A DNA stretch of 64,000 nucleotides, from NCBI GenBank assembly GCA_019915135.1, contig JAHLMK010000010.1:930001-994000 (forward strand). Direction: 5' to 3'. The translations under genes and the position numbers were made by a program. The notes under the pieces were generated by a model, which did not search any database, had not been told where the DNA came from, and saw only the letters and a list, made by a program, of their open reading frames with translations. Positions within the stretch are counted from its first letter, which is position 1, and each line of letters opens with the position of its first letter. Origin of the DNA: Strobilurus pachycystidiatus. Lineage: Eukaryota; Basidiomycota; Agaricomycetes; Agaricales; Physalacriaceae. This document shows positions 41,860-51,350 of this stretch, one piece after another.

Positions 41860-43690
41860 TGACACGCTTTATGCGCGCCTGAGCCTAGAAACCGAGAATT
41901 TTGCGATTTCTAGATAAGACTCGAAGCCGAAATGCACGATACATCTAACGAGAGACCATAAGATTGCCAGTGATAATACGGAGACCTCATTAGGGCAAGA
42001 ATGAGCCTCCAGGAGAAATTCATCTTCGAATATCACCATCCAAAGTGCCCACTTGATTTATCAAGTCAACATCACGTACACATTCTTAAAGAGGACTCGT
42101 CTAAGAAACGAACTCGAGTTCCAAGTAATTCGGACTCGACTTTGTCAGTGTTGTTCATAGACGATTAGAGTTCGATTAGCTCACTTCCTGCTGATGAGTA
42201 GAATGGGGTTAAGCTACAGAATGGTCTAGGTCAGCATAAATGGGGATGAAAGCCCAGTAATGTTATCACAAGATACAACTATCCCCTTGGAATTCTAAGT
42301 CTAGAACCCACGATAGCACAAAATCGAGTAACAGCCGAGCTATTCGAAGAAGCCAATAAAGATAAAGATGATCAAGTGTTCTTCATGAATAATCCGCAGT
42401 ATGCCAAGAGTGTTAAGAATCAAGAAGCCAAGCTTCTTCAGATCTCAGGTGATTAAATCTGACCTGAAATCAGTAGAGATTGGAACAAGCAGACAGATTG
42501 CGAACAACAAGTCAACGATCTACCATGGATCTTAGAGTGGATTCTTAAGCGAAATGAAGCTCTAGACTCAATCAGATAATCGAGACTGAATTGGTGACGC
42601 AATCTGAAGAATCCGAGTCGCAAAGAAGCATTCAGAACAATTAAGAGCCAAGAGAAGATGAACCCCATGTGATAGATTCGACCGATAGCACGCAAGGATG
42701 TTGCAATCCGAGCTTGAAATTAGTCAACGTGGATCAACTCTAGAGGGTTCGTCATGAATAAACTGGCATAATAAGGAAATGGAAGCGCCTAGACTGGTGT
42801 CTACAGCGCGGAAATTAACTCCAAGTGGCTATTAGTTAGTAAGTTAAGATTAGTGTACAGTAGGGACCAGTTTGTATAAAAGAAGCGTCGATACAGTATA
42901 GTAGTTTAGTTTAGTGACCCGCAGCCACGAGCCCACAAAGCTCTACTGTAGTAATCTATCTCTGTACAAAATCGAATTCGATTTGCACGCACCCAAAGAA
43001 ACTCGAATTCGAGTCAAACCTAAGAACCAAAGAACAAACCTAACGCACTAAGAGCAAGGGTTTAGAACAAAAGTGAACTTAATCGAAGAGCAAAGTTCCT
43101 TGAATTCAACGTACTAGAGGCGGTGTTTCTGAGCATAGTATCTCCCTAGAGACACTACAGAGACTTTGCAGTCTGAGCCAGCCTTTCCCTAGAGAGGACC
43201 GTTCAGTCGCGAAAAGCGTTAACCAGCATAACCTCTTGCGAGTTCAAGTGCAATTCGAGCACGATTTGGTCTAAAACCCACGCAAAACACTCAAACTCAA
43301 AGAATAAGCTCCTACCGAGGTTATAAGAAACATACCAAGTGTGGCAGTAGACTATCGTGTTCTTGATACAACCCCTCCAGCGCGAGGATTGTGAAAGTCG
43401 CATAGTTTAAGTTCAGTCAGAGGCTTGTGTATTGTTCCCTGAAAACCAGACGATTTGTCAATCGGTCAAAATCCCTACCACCCCCTTCAAACTCGCACTT
43501 TGTGCACACCTACGTTTCTGTTACGCAAGAACCTTGTTTTTCAAGTGTAGTGTTGTAGTAAATCAAGCTCGATTTTCTATTGCAAAACCCAATATTCCAA
43601 AACCGCAGAAACTTTACTCTCATTCGGAGTATTAAGAGTTGTGTTGTTTGTTAGGTGTGATTCTACGCCTCTAAAATAACGTGCACATCA
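41860..43690 (+). repeat. 3' LTR
   Basis: 1831 bp, same sequence as 23301-25131 in every block compared. It is followed by AACGC/ACGC, the target duplication, and then by the remaining coding sequence of PD1. Confidence 0.93.
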
Positions 43691-44553
43691 ACGCCATACT
43701 TGCTGACAAGTCATTCGACGGCGAGGCAAATTGGGTATTCGGGTTTCTTGATCCTTACCTGAAGGCCACGAGGACGAAAGATATGCTGGAGTTCGTCAAC
43801 GAGGAACTAGGTCGGACGCTCTTGGCCTACATGCTGCACCGTAGTATGCTGCACACCAATGGCGTCGTCGGGGAAGGAACGATCAACGGCGATTTCCTCG
43901 TCCTCGAAGCCGGAACAATTTGGGGTCGCCGTGCAGACCTGTTCTATGCCTCCCATCCTTTGCTCTGCGTCCTTGAATTCAAGAACATCAAACTTTGGGA
44001 CATTCTCGAAGGAACGTTCGGCATAATGCTACCGCGGGACGGCAACAGTCGGCACACCATCGTGATGAAGGGACTTTCAGTCCTGCACAAGCAATTGCTG
44101 CAGCGACTGATCGAATTTCTACGCACCAACAAAAAGATCGCCAAAGCCTTCGAGACGGCATCGTTCGACGAAAACCGGGCCGAGAACAGTACATGGGATT
44201 TTAAGAAGTGCAACCTTAACACTGGAGTCAATCTTCCCACCAAACTACAAGACTTCTATTATATGGGATACCGAGGAAAGGAATGGGGTCGCTGGAGTAT
44301 CTTTCAGCTATGGGAGGATGCGGAAAAGCAGGGAGATGACTACGTGGATGAACTTAGCAACCAGAGGACGGCGCCCGAAGATACACGATATCGGCAAAAG
44401 TCGCTCGATCCCGATGCCGGCAAGCCAGCTACTATGCATGCCATCGTGGTCATTGTCGTGGGGGGGCTTTGCGTTCTTGCCCGCGAGTCTAGAAAACCTC
44501 GGCGGGAACTAAAGACTTTCACCTACGTGAGTACGGGAAAGGCTCCAAAGTGA

Positions 44554-45358
44554 ATGTCTTCGAACGATGTATGTGCTAGCTGTTGTAGTGTACCATGATG
44601 ATCATACTCTGTAAGTCGTGTATCTATTATGTTCAAGAGCGCTTCGCTTGCCGTCCGTTCCGTGTTCTATGTGAATGGCCAACAATTGTTCGCGTCGAGC
44701 TAAGCACGAGAAACGTGCTACGGTGGACTCGACGCTCTTTCTCCACAGGGTCGCAGAGTCATTGGCTGTCGGAGGAGTTAATAATAATAGATTTTGATCG
44801 CACAGTTACTTCGAAAATTGAACGTAGTGATGACCGAAAGGTGCGACTGGAGTCCGTCAAAGCATTTCAGGATCTCAGACTCCACAGCTTCGACACACGA
44901 GAGCCCATAAACTCGGACGCTGGAGGTCAGTCCTTTCAAGAAGCGGGAGTGAGCATTTGGACACAAACTTGATTACTCCTTGCCACTGTCATTTAGTCTT
45001 GTGTTAAAAATGGGAGATATACCTGGCACGAGCCGCAGAATCATACCCAGATACACGTCAACGCTCGACGAGCCGAATCAGCCGTCTGTGTCACTTCGGA
45101 CTTCGCCGCCCTTGCGAATCTAGGCCGGCCAGATACCCTTTGTGAAGGTGCGACAAGTACGTAGAGTTTCGCCGGCTTCGACTTGGCCGTCAGAGATGAA
45201 TGCCCTACAGTCAAGTGCTTCAGACACTCCAAAGTCCGATTCCAGCTGATATGATATATTCTTGATATAGATATGTGTGTGGTAGATACATGTGGCAATG
45301 TGGTTTCGAAAGCAATATGATAGCTTCAAAGTACGAGGATGCGCTGAAAAGTTGTATC
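44554..45358. other. Intergenic, 3' flanks of PD1 and AAA2, with direct-repeat copy 1
   Basis: About 44725-45060 is repeated at 47165-47505. The rest is the 3' flank of AAA2, similar in part to the 3' flank of AAA1 (GTTTCGAAAGCAATATGAT). No supported gene. Confidence 0.5.
44725..45060 (+). repeat. ~340 bp direct repeat, copy 1 (partner 47165-47505)
   Basis: Long blocks shared in the same order: GGGTCGCAGAGTC, TGATGACCGAAAGGTGCGACT, CATTTCAGGAT, CAGACTCCACAGCTTCGAC, CGAGCCGCAGAATCATA. On the minus strand both encode the same short peptide (Y-G-L-S-[CY]-V-E-A-V-E-S-E-I-L-K-C), so they may derive from an old gene. The copies flank AAA2. Confidence 0.8.
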
Positions 45359-46758
45359 CTACTCATCGTCCGAGTCGATGGCCATCAATGGTGGCGGCTT
45401 GATAAAATCATTACGCTGCCCAGTCTGCTTCCAAAGGAGCGCGAGGACTGTCTTCATGGAGTATTCAACATGGTTACCAGAACGGTAAACGTCCTCGCTG
45501 GCCTCCACTTGCGCGACAACCTGTGACTCGACCTCCTCATCCTGAAGAATTTCGTGTGCGAGTTCTCTGAGCTCGGTCATAGTAAATCCAAATGCGCCCT
45601 GCACGGCTGGCGTATCCGAAATGTCGCATGCGATGATGGCGAAGGGATCGAAACCATCAGACCGGGTCCAAGGTGGCTCTTCCGAAACGGGGCGTCCAAC
45701 CAGGACTCCACCGACAATGTCATGGTTGTCGAGCGCATCCCGCATAGGAGACACGAAGTATGAGTAGATTGCATCCTTGATCTCTCCTATATTGTGAGCT
45801 TCCGAGCGGATGAGGGGGTCATTGAAATTCTCAATGTAGATCAAGACACGATTTCGCCTATCCACCTTGGCGATTTGATCCTAGAGAGAGAAAAAATGAG
45901 TGAAAGTTCCGACGAAGAAGATATATACACCGCACTATAATGTCATTGAAGGTAGCATTCGATGATGGATATATGTAGTGTTCGACAGTCTCTGGCGTGA
46001 TGCCGAGTAGGTCCCAATAACGGAGTAGAAAGCTCCGGAATGTGTCGTTCATATAGCGATTGAATGTAGCCGAAATATCGCCAGTCAGGTCGTTGAATGC
46101 TCGCTGCATACGAACTAGGAGAACAAGACTCTCTCCTTTAAAGGGAACAGAATACTCAGCGGGGATGGGAGGTCCGTAGAGATATCTGGCAATGGGAGCA
46201 TGGTTGGGGTCATGAACGAATATAGACGCATTGATAAACGTTGACAGGCCGTGTCCTGCAGGTCGCCGAATCATACCCAATTTGCCTTCGTGTGGTATCC
46301 TGGGGCACAACGAGTACAGAAAGTGCATCTTGTCAACCCATAAGTTTCCCGGGACTGTGCCAAATAGTTGAAAGCCGGTACTGTTGGGCGTTCGGCGCGT
46401 TCGCTACCGGCACTGAGCATGAAAGCCTACAAACGTTCACAATCACATACCTTGGAAGTGTCTTCGGCGGATCGAAAAAGATGCTGAGAGACTGGAATTG
46501 GTGGCGAGTAATACAGCGGGCAGTCATCAGGACGATTTTGTTCTGGACTAGGCGCGTGTCGCGTCATAACTACACCGCTGGAGGCTGCAACTGGGGACAA
46601 CGAATCTTGCAGCTCATCCAACGAATAGTCTGTGCAGAGAATAAGAGATAATCCGTTCTACAAAAATGATTTTTCGCACCATATAGAGATTCGTCGGCGA
46701 ATGATGAGCCCAACACGTCTAGGTCCTCAGCTACTTCGTAGGAGGGCATATGCGACAT
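45359..46758 (-). CDS. AAA-ATPase-like protein, AAA2 (degenerate P-loop)
   Basis: Exons 46680-46758, 46451-46629, 45936-46403 and 45359-45880 give 415 aa with no internal stop. Same architecture as AAA1: acidic N-terminus (M-S-H-M-P-S-Y-E-V-A-E-D-L-D), P-P-I-P-V-S-Q-H motif, G-N-L-W-V-D-K-M-H-F, R-R-P-A-G-H-G-L-S-T-F at the Walker A site (Leu instead of Lys) and V-L-I-Y-I-E-N-F-N-D-P at Walker B. The acceptor of the second intron has moved relative to AAA1 (AG lost, an upstream TAG used), adding about nine residues. It converges on PD1. Function unknown; an ATP-binding partner of the nuclease-like protein is a reasonable guess. Confidence 0.7.
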
Positions 46759-47150
46759 GTCCGAGTCAGTGACGGATAGAAAGGCCGTTCTCCAGGGCGT
46801 TCACTGAGAGAGTCAGACGTGTACAATGACGAATGTGAGGGGAAGAAACCATTGTCCACGGCAGCAATGATGGACAAAGGCAAAAAGTTATTCAATCTCC
46901 GCCAACCCTATACGCCACCCCGACGGATCTGCAGCAGCATCTTCAATTCGCAAATCATGTTGCGAGTGTGCGCTAACGAGTAAACGCTCTTCGAGACGCG
47001 ACGGAAAATCCGATCCGTCAACCAAAATACTTACCAGAAGATGCACCTTGATTCATATGTATGTATGTACACACGACAAAAATCTTCGCTCGAAAAACAA
47101 AGTGTATAGTACAGATTTAAAGAAAGCGAGCGGAAGAACTTGATTGACGA
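46660..47150 (-). repeat. Inverted duplication arm 1 (5' end and upstream region of AAA2; partner 59030-59520)
   Basis: Reading minus, TATGTATGTACACAC, GCTCGAAAAACAAAG-like, GCGAGCGGAAG, the CTCCGCCAACCCTATACGCCA block and the first AAA exon recur in plus orientation at 59030-59520. The identity continues into promoter DNA, so this is a segmental duplication rather than protein conservation alone. Confidence 0.8.
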
Positions 47151-47164
47151 TGTTCAGAGAGCGT

Positions 47165-47505
47165 TGGTGGATTCGACGCCCTTTCTGCACTGGGTCGCAG
47201 AGTCGTTGACTGTCGGAGGCGCTGATAGACTTTGAGTGGATACTTACTCAGAGTGGCTCGAAATCTGAACGTACTGATGACCGAAAGGTGCGACTAGAGT
47301 CACCATAGCATTTCAGGATTTCAGACTCCACAGCTTCGACGTACGAAAGCCCATAAACATGAAAGCGGAGGTCAGTCTCTTCAAGAAACGAGAGTGGGCA
47401 TTTGGACACAACCTCGATTACTCCTTGCCACTGTCCTTTAGTCTTGAAGAAAGAATGGGCGATATACCGGGCACGAGCCGCAGAATCATAGCCAGATGTA
47501 CGAAT
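47165..47505 (+). repeat. ~340 bp direct repeat, copy 2 (partner 44725-45060)
   Basis: See copy 1. Here a slightly longer peptide is preserved on the minus strand (47248-47508). Confidence 0.8.
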
Positions 47506-48083
47506 CAAAATTAGCTGTATGAACTAGAATCTGGCCAAATGAATTCATGCCGTATAATGATGCGCACTCTGACGCTCTGTAGGTCGCTAATTAGCAAAAG
47601 GGCACGGAATGAAATGAATAGATACTAAGATAGTACGTACCACATTTGCCTGCCATGACTGTCAGTGATTGTCGGACGTCTTGTGAGTATAAGTTCTGCA
47701 ATGACCGGGTTTGACATCGAACGTGGCAGACACCCCGAGGGCCAAGATTGTGGAATGAGCGCGACCTTCCCATGGCGAGGATAGAGGCAAAGACGAGGCA
47801 GATCAGGACAGCTCGAAAGTGGGGCGCGCTGGTGAGGGAATGAGACCCGCAGTGAGGAAGTGGTGGTCATTTTTCTTCGTAAGTAAGCTCCTTAAATCTA
47901 AATTCCTTTCAAGAGGTTGGACGAGTAACAGTTGACGAATGTTAGCGGGCCAGCGCATACTTTCCTGGAGCGAACACAAAATACGGATTCAAGAGGAGTC
48001 GCCATCTGCATCAAAGGTTTCCCACTAATCGCCAGCAAATGCAACGGGCTGTCCAGTGTCCACTGTCCAGGACGAAGTTGTCG
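47506..48083. other. Intergenic left of the RecQ/DUF6589 element; nothing recognised
   Basis: Only short frames without similarity. Confidence 0.4.
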
Positions 48084-48092
48084 AAGAGAAGC
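48084..48092. repeat. 9-bp target-site duplication (left) of RecQ/DUF6589 element
   Basis: AAGAGAAGC, identical to 54739-54747. Confidence 0.85.
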
Positions 48093-48110
48093 TAGGTTCG
48101 GTCCAAGCCC
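48093..48110 (+). repeat. Left TIR of RecQ/DUF6589 element
   Basis: TAGGTTCGGTCCAAGCCC; two mismatches to the right TIR. Confidence 0.85.
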
Positions 48111-48184
48111 CTTCACGCTCTGATTGGCCAGCTCTGTTTGCGCGCATTTATTTGGTGGTATTTGACGATCGCTGAGATCGTGAA

Positions 48185-48222
48185 GGGGCTTGCTTCAAGA
48201 TGGGTTCCACCATGGGGTTCGT
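48185..48222 (+). repeat. Left inner inverted repeat
   Basis: Starts GGGGCTTGCTTCAAGATGGG and ends CATGGGGTTCG; pairs with 54649-54685. It may bind the transposase or act as a shared promoter module, since each copy lies about 360-400 bp upstream of one gene. Confidence 0.8.
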
Positions 48223-48546
48223 TCTCGGCCTCTAGCACATTTCCTGTACCACATTCCTTATCAAGCTCAGTATGCAATCGCTAGTTTCGATATCATTCGC
48301 CGTACTCATGCGCAATTTTTTACTCCCAGCCCTCTTTTTCATATATTAATTGCACCGGCAAGTTGTGCCAAGTCACGAATAGTGTGCTTCTCGCATTCAC
48401 GGACCCGTTCTCCCCAACGACTGCTCCCGCCGCTCTGGTAAGCTGGGATCTACTTCATTAGATTGCTGAGCACCCTGACAGCAAAAACAGGACATCCCTG
48501 ACAAAAATTGCGTTGTCGCTGTCGCACTCAAGATCGACGCGTCCTG

Positions 48547-51284
48547 ATGCCGCCCCGTGCCAGGCCAATCACACCAACTCCTTTGCCTTCGCGCACTCCT
48601 GGAACCCCGCGCAGACATAAATCCCCTCGGAAACGAACCTTTGGCACTACTCCATCCGTCGCAGCCGCCTCTTGGACGCCGGCGTCCATCTCCACGGCTC
48701 TGAAGGAGAGGCTGAAGCTCACCTTTGACCCAGATGCATGGCAGCCTTTCATTCTTCATAAAGTCCTGCAGCGTTACGACTCGTTCTTCTGTGCTGGGAC
48801 CGGATATGGCAAGAGTCTCATTTTTGAGGGTTTGGCTGTCCTCGGAGGGCAGGGGAAGGTTGTCGTCGTGATTTGCCCTTTGAAGGCTCTCGAGAACGAC
48901 CAGGTCTGTTTTCCTCCAATTTCCTACTATCTCAGTAATACTGACTGGTCTAAGGTGAAATCCGCATGCGCCAAGGGCATCGACGCGGTCACCATCAACG
49001 AGGATACCCCGGACAAGGAGCGCAAGTCCATGTGGAAGCGCATTCGCCAAACGGCACAGATGGTTTACATTTCGCCTGAGATGGCTCTTTCCGAGGGCAT
49101 GCAGACGCTGTGGGCCGACACCAAGTTCCGCAAGCGCCTCACTGCCCTCGTCATCGACGAGGCCCACTGCATCCATGAATGGGGTACTCAGAAGTTCCGC
49201 CCTGAGTACGGTCTGCTCAATCGACTCCGCTCATACACCGGACAGGACGTTCCTTACGTTGCGTGCACTGGAACATGCTCTACGGCGACGTTTGACAAGA
49301 TCTGGTCCTCCCTGGGCTTTGGATGTCGACCATTCTGGGGACTCGACGCTGGCTGTGACCGACTTAATCTCTTCTTTCACACTCGCGTTTTCGAGCATCC
49401 ATCTAATCCCACCCTCGACATTCTCAATCTTCTACCCGCAAAGATCACGACGGAGACGAAGCCCGAGGACATCAAAAAGATTCTCATTTATATTGATTCG
49501 GAGACGGCTTGTCGCGAAATACGCGATAACATTCGGCGACTTCTTCCCGAACATCTGCGCTCCTGTGTTCGCGCGTTCTCCTCAGATGGGTCGGACAAGT
49601 CAAAGGCTCTCTGTTGGGCAGAACTGACATCTGGCAAGGCACGAATCATCATTGCCACAGATGCCGCAGGGATGGGCTGCAACGTGGAGGACATTGACTT
49701 CACTGTCATCCTCGGTTGTCCCAAATCATTTGCGGTGGTGATGCAACGCTGGGGTCGCGCCGGTCGTGCGCGCGGATCCACTGGTGTTTGCTTACTCTTC
49801 GTTCCGAAGTGGGCATTGCGCCCTAAGGAACCGCTCCAGGTACCCGCCCTTGCCGCTGTGAAAGGGAAGAAGGCAGAGGAGACGAAATCAGACAAGACTA
49901 AGCGCGACAACCTTGCGCCCTCTCTGGAGAAGTTCATCAACGTGCCGGAGAAAGGTTAGCTTTTCTGTCACTTTCTGATAGTCGTCTGATTTCATCTATA
50001 GACTGTCTACATGAATATGCCCGCAACGAGTTCCGTCCGACAACTCATCTCTCTGTCTTCAAGGGCCTCAACGCTACTAAGCCGGGTTCGGTTGGGTACC
50101 GGGCCAAGGCATCCAGTTATGACCTCAACTGGACCATCCTGGATCTCGGGCGCATTCCTCCGCCAACGCGTTGTTGCGGACACTGCAATCCAGAGTCAAC
50201 AGATGTATGGGATGCGTCTGATGAGCACGATGCCCGTCTTTTTGCCTTTTCCGCCGACTTCCTATTCCCGACTCCCGCTCCACATAGACCACTATCTTCT
50301 GCATCGACAGCGTCGACTTCTAGCATCATCAAGCCCGTCAACTCTCGCTTTGTCATACCACATGATGCGAAGGAAAATCTCAAAATTGCTTTGGATTCTT
50401 GGCGAGAACGGCGCCATGCCTCGCGCGGGGCTGGGGCAATGTTCTCCTCCTCCATCATGTTTCCGCCGAGACTGGCTGACAAGCTCGTCGAGAATTGTCG
50501 GCGCTTCCTGCAGTACCCGACGGTGACTCACGATCATATTCTCAGCGTGGTCAGATGGGACTCGGCTACTACAGAAGATCTTGACGACATGGTTGATGTC
50601 CTTGGGCTTTGGCGAGAGAGTGTTGTGGATGTTCAGACAACTCCGCTCTCACAACGACGAGCCTCCAAGCGTCCAAAGTCTGGTGCCGCGGCTGCGCCCA
50701 GGACACCTCTACCTCAACCGGACTTCGGTCCATTGAGAGAACAGACGGGCCAATCCTCTCTCCCATCTACCGATGTCTTTGGCAGCTTGTCTATGCCCGA
50801 GTCTTCTTGCAGTAGCCGCCAGCTCCCTCAGGCCGGATCCGAGAATCTTGTTCAGAGTTCGTCACCCACGCGATCTCGCATTCCTGTACCGGTTGCCCAT
50901 CAACAATCTCCGCGACGTAACAATCCAGCTGCACGTGGGTTCATTCCATTCCCTGCCACGCCCCATGGACAGTCGCCTCCGCGACAGTCTGCTGTCCGGC
51001 GCCCATATCCTGCTCCTTCTCTTCGCTACCAGGTTTCCCAGTTAGTCACTCCAGCTGCCACCCCAGCAATGCGACCGCTTCCACCTACACTATTCCATAC
51101 TCATTCTAGTAGCACACCGTCCATACGGCCAGTATCGTCACTTCGGAACCAGTATCCCTCTACTCCTACCCAAGCCGTACATACCTCTTCTCCGAGTACT
51201 TCATATTATCGCGATCATACTTATACTCAGACACCTAGTCAAAGTAGCAGTAGCACCAGTACTAGATATTATCGACAGCGATGA
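48547..51284 (+). CDS. RecQ-like DEAH-box helicase
   Basis: Exons 48547-48903, 48955-49954 and 50002-51284 give 879 aa. Superfamily 2 helicase: Walker A G-T-G-Y-G-K-S-L, then V-V-V-I-C-P-L-K-A-L (Ia), Y-I-S-P-E-M, V-I-D-E-A-H-C-I-H-E-W-G (motif II with the RecQ-type continuation), V-A-C-T-G-T, R-I-I-I-A-T-D-A-A-G-M-G and Q-R-W-G-R-A-G-R-A-R-G (motif VI). A short R-C-C-G-H-C-N-P motif after the helicase core may be a remnant of the zinc region. The last ~300 aa are Ser/Pro/Thr-rich and disordered. The ATG at 48547 is the first in frame. It resembles the RecQ-like genes amplified in mushroom genomes and the telomere-linked helicases of other fungi. Here it lies inside a TIR element next to DUF6589, which suggests a role in transposition or replication of that element. 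Confidence 0.88.
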
Positions 51285-51350
51285 TACTACTTTAATCAAT
51301 GATGTGCTATTCATGAGCATGGACTCGGACCGTGAGAATCAAACCCATTT

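Larger units (their letters stand above)
23301..43690 (+). mobile_element. Giant (20.4 kb) Ty3-like LTR retrotransposon with cargo genes
   Basis: Two 1831-bp LTRs (23301-25131, 41860-43690) are at a constant offset of 18,559 bp and look identical everywhere compared. A 4-5 bp target duplication, a candidate primer binding site (25138) and a polypurine tract (41845-41859) frame the body. Gag (25122-26954), a protease ORF (26957-28099) and RT-RNaseH-integrase with a GPY/F-like C-terminus (28096-31980) give the Ty3 domain order. The remaining ~10 kb between pol and the 3' LTR holds tRNA-like sequences and four multi-exon genes on both strands. That content is far outside the usual size and layout of Ty3 elements. 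Identical LTRs and an exact excision frame mark a very recent insertion. Confidence 0.93.
21125..44553 (+). pseudogene. PD1: PD-(D/E)XK nuclease-like gene broken by a stop codon and a 20.4 kb retrotransposon
   Basis: Exons 21125-21721, 21780-22256, 22312-23208 and 23263-23300, resuming at 43695-44553. Removing the LTR element and one target duplication leaves the frame intact (955 codons). The C-terminal exon has R-A-D (Asp codon 43936) followed by L-E-F-K, the D..E-x-K pattern of PD-(D/E)XK nucleases, and a hydrophobic M-H-A-I-V-V-I-V-V-G-G-L-C-V-L segment near the end. The first intron uses an unusual GTTCGT donor, also used in PD3. Besides the insertion there is an in-frame TGA at 22999-23001 where PD3 reads through. 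The two hits make this copy non-functional, or limited to a ~600 aa N-terminal product. Confidence 0.8.

Noticed and set aside
23301..43690. Two elements nested in one another rather than one giant element
   Set aside because: Only one pair of LTRs, one set of TSDs and no internal TIRs were found, and the TCGA motif is continuous across core and cargo. Still the main alternative to test.
48547..51284. RecQ gene as a telomere-linked helicase marking a chromosome end
   Set aside because: No telomeric repeats are seen and host genes lie on both sides; TIRs and TSD explain it as a transposon gene.
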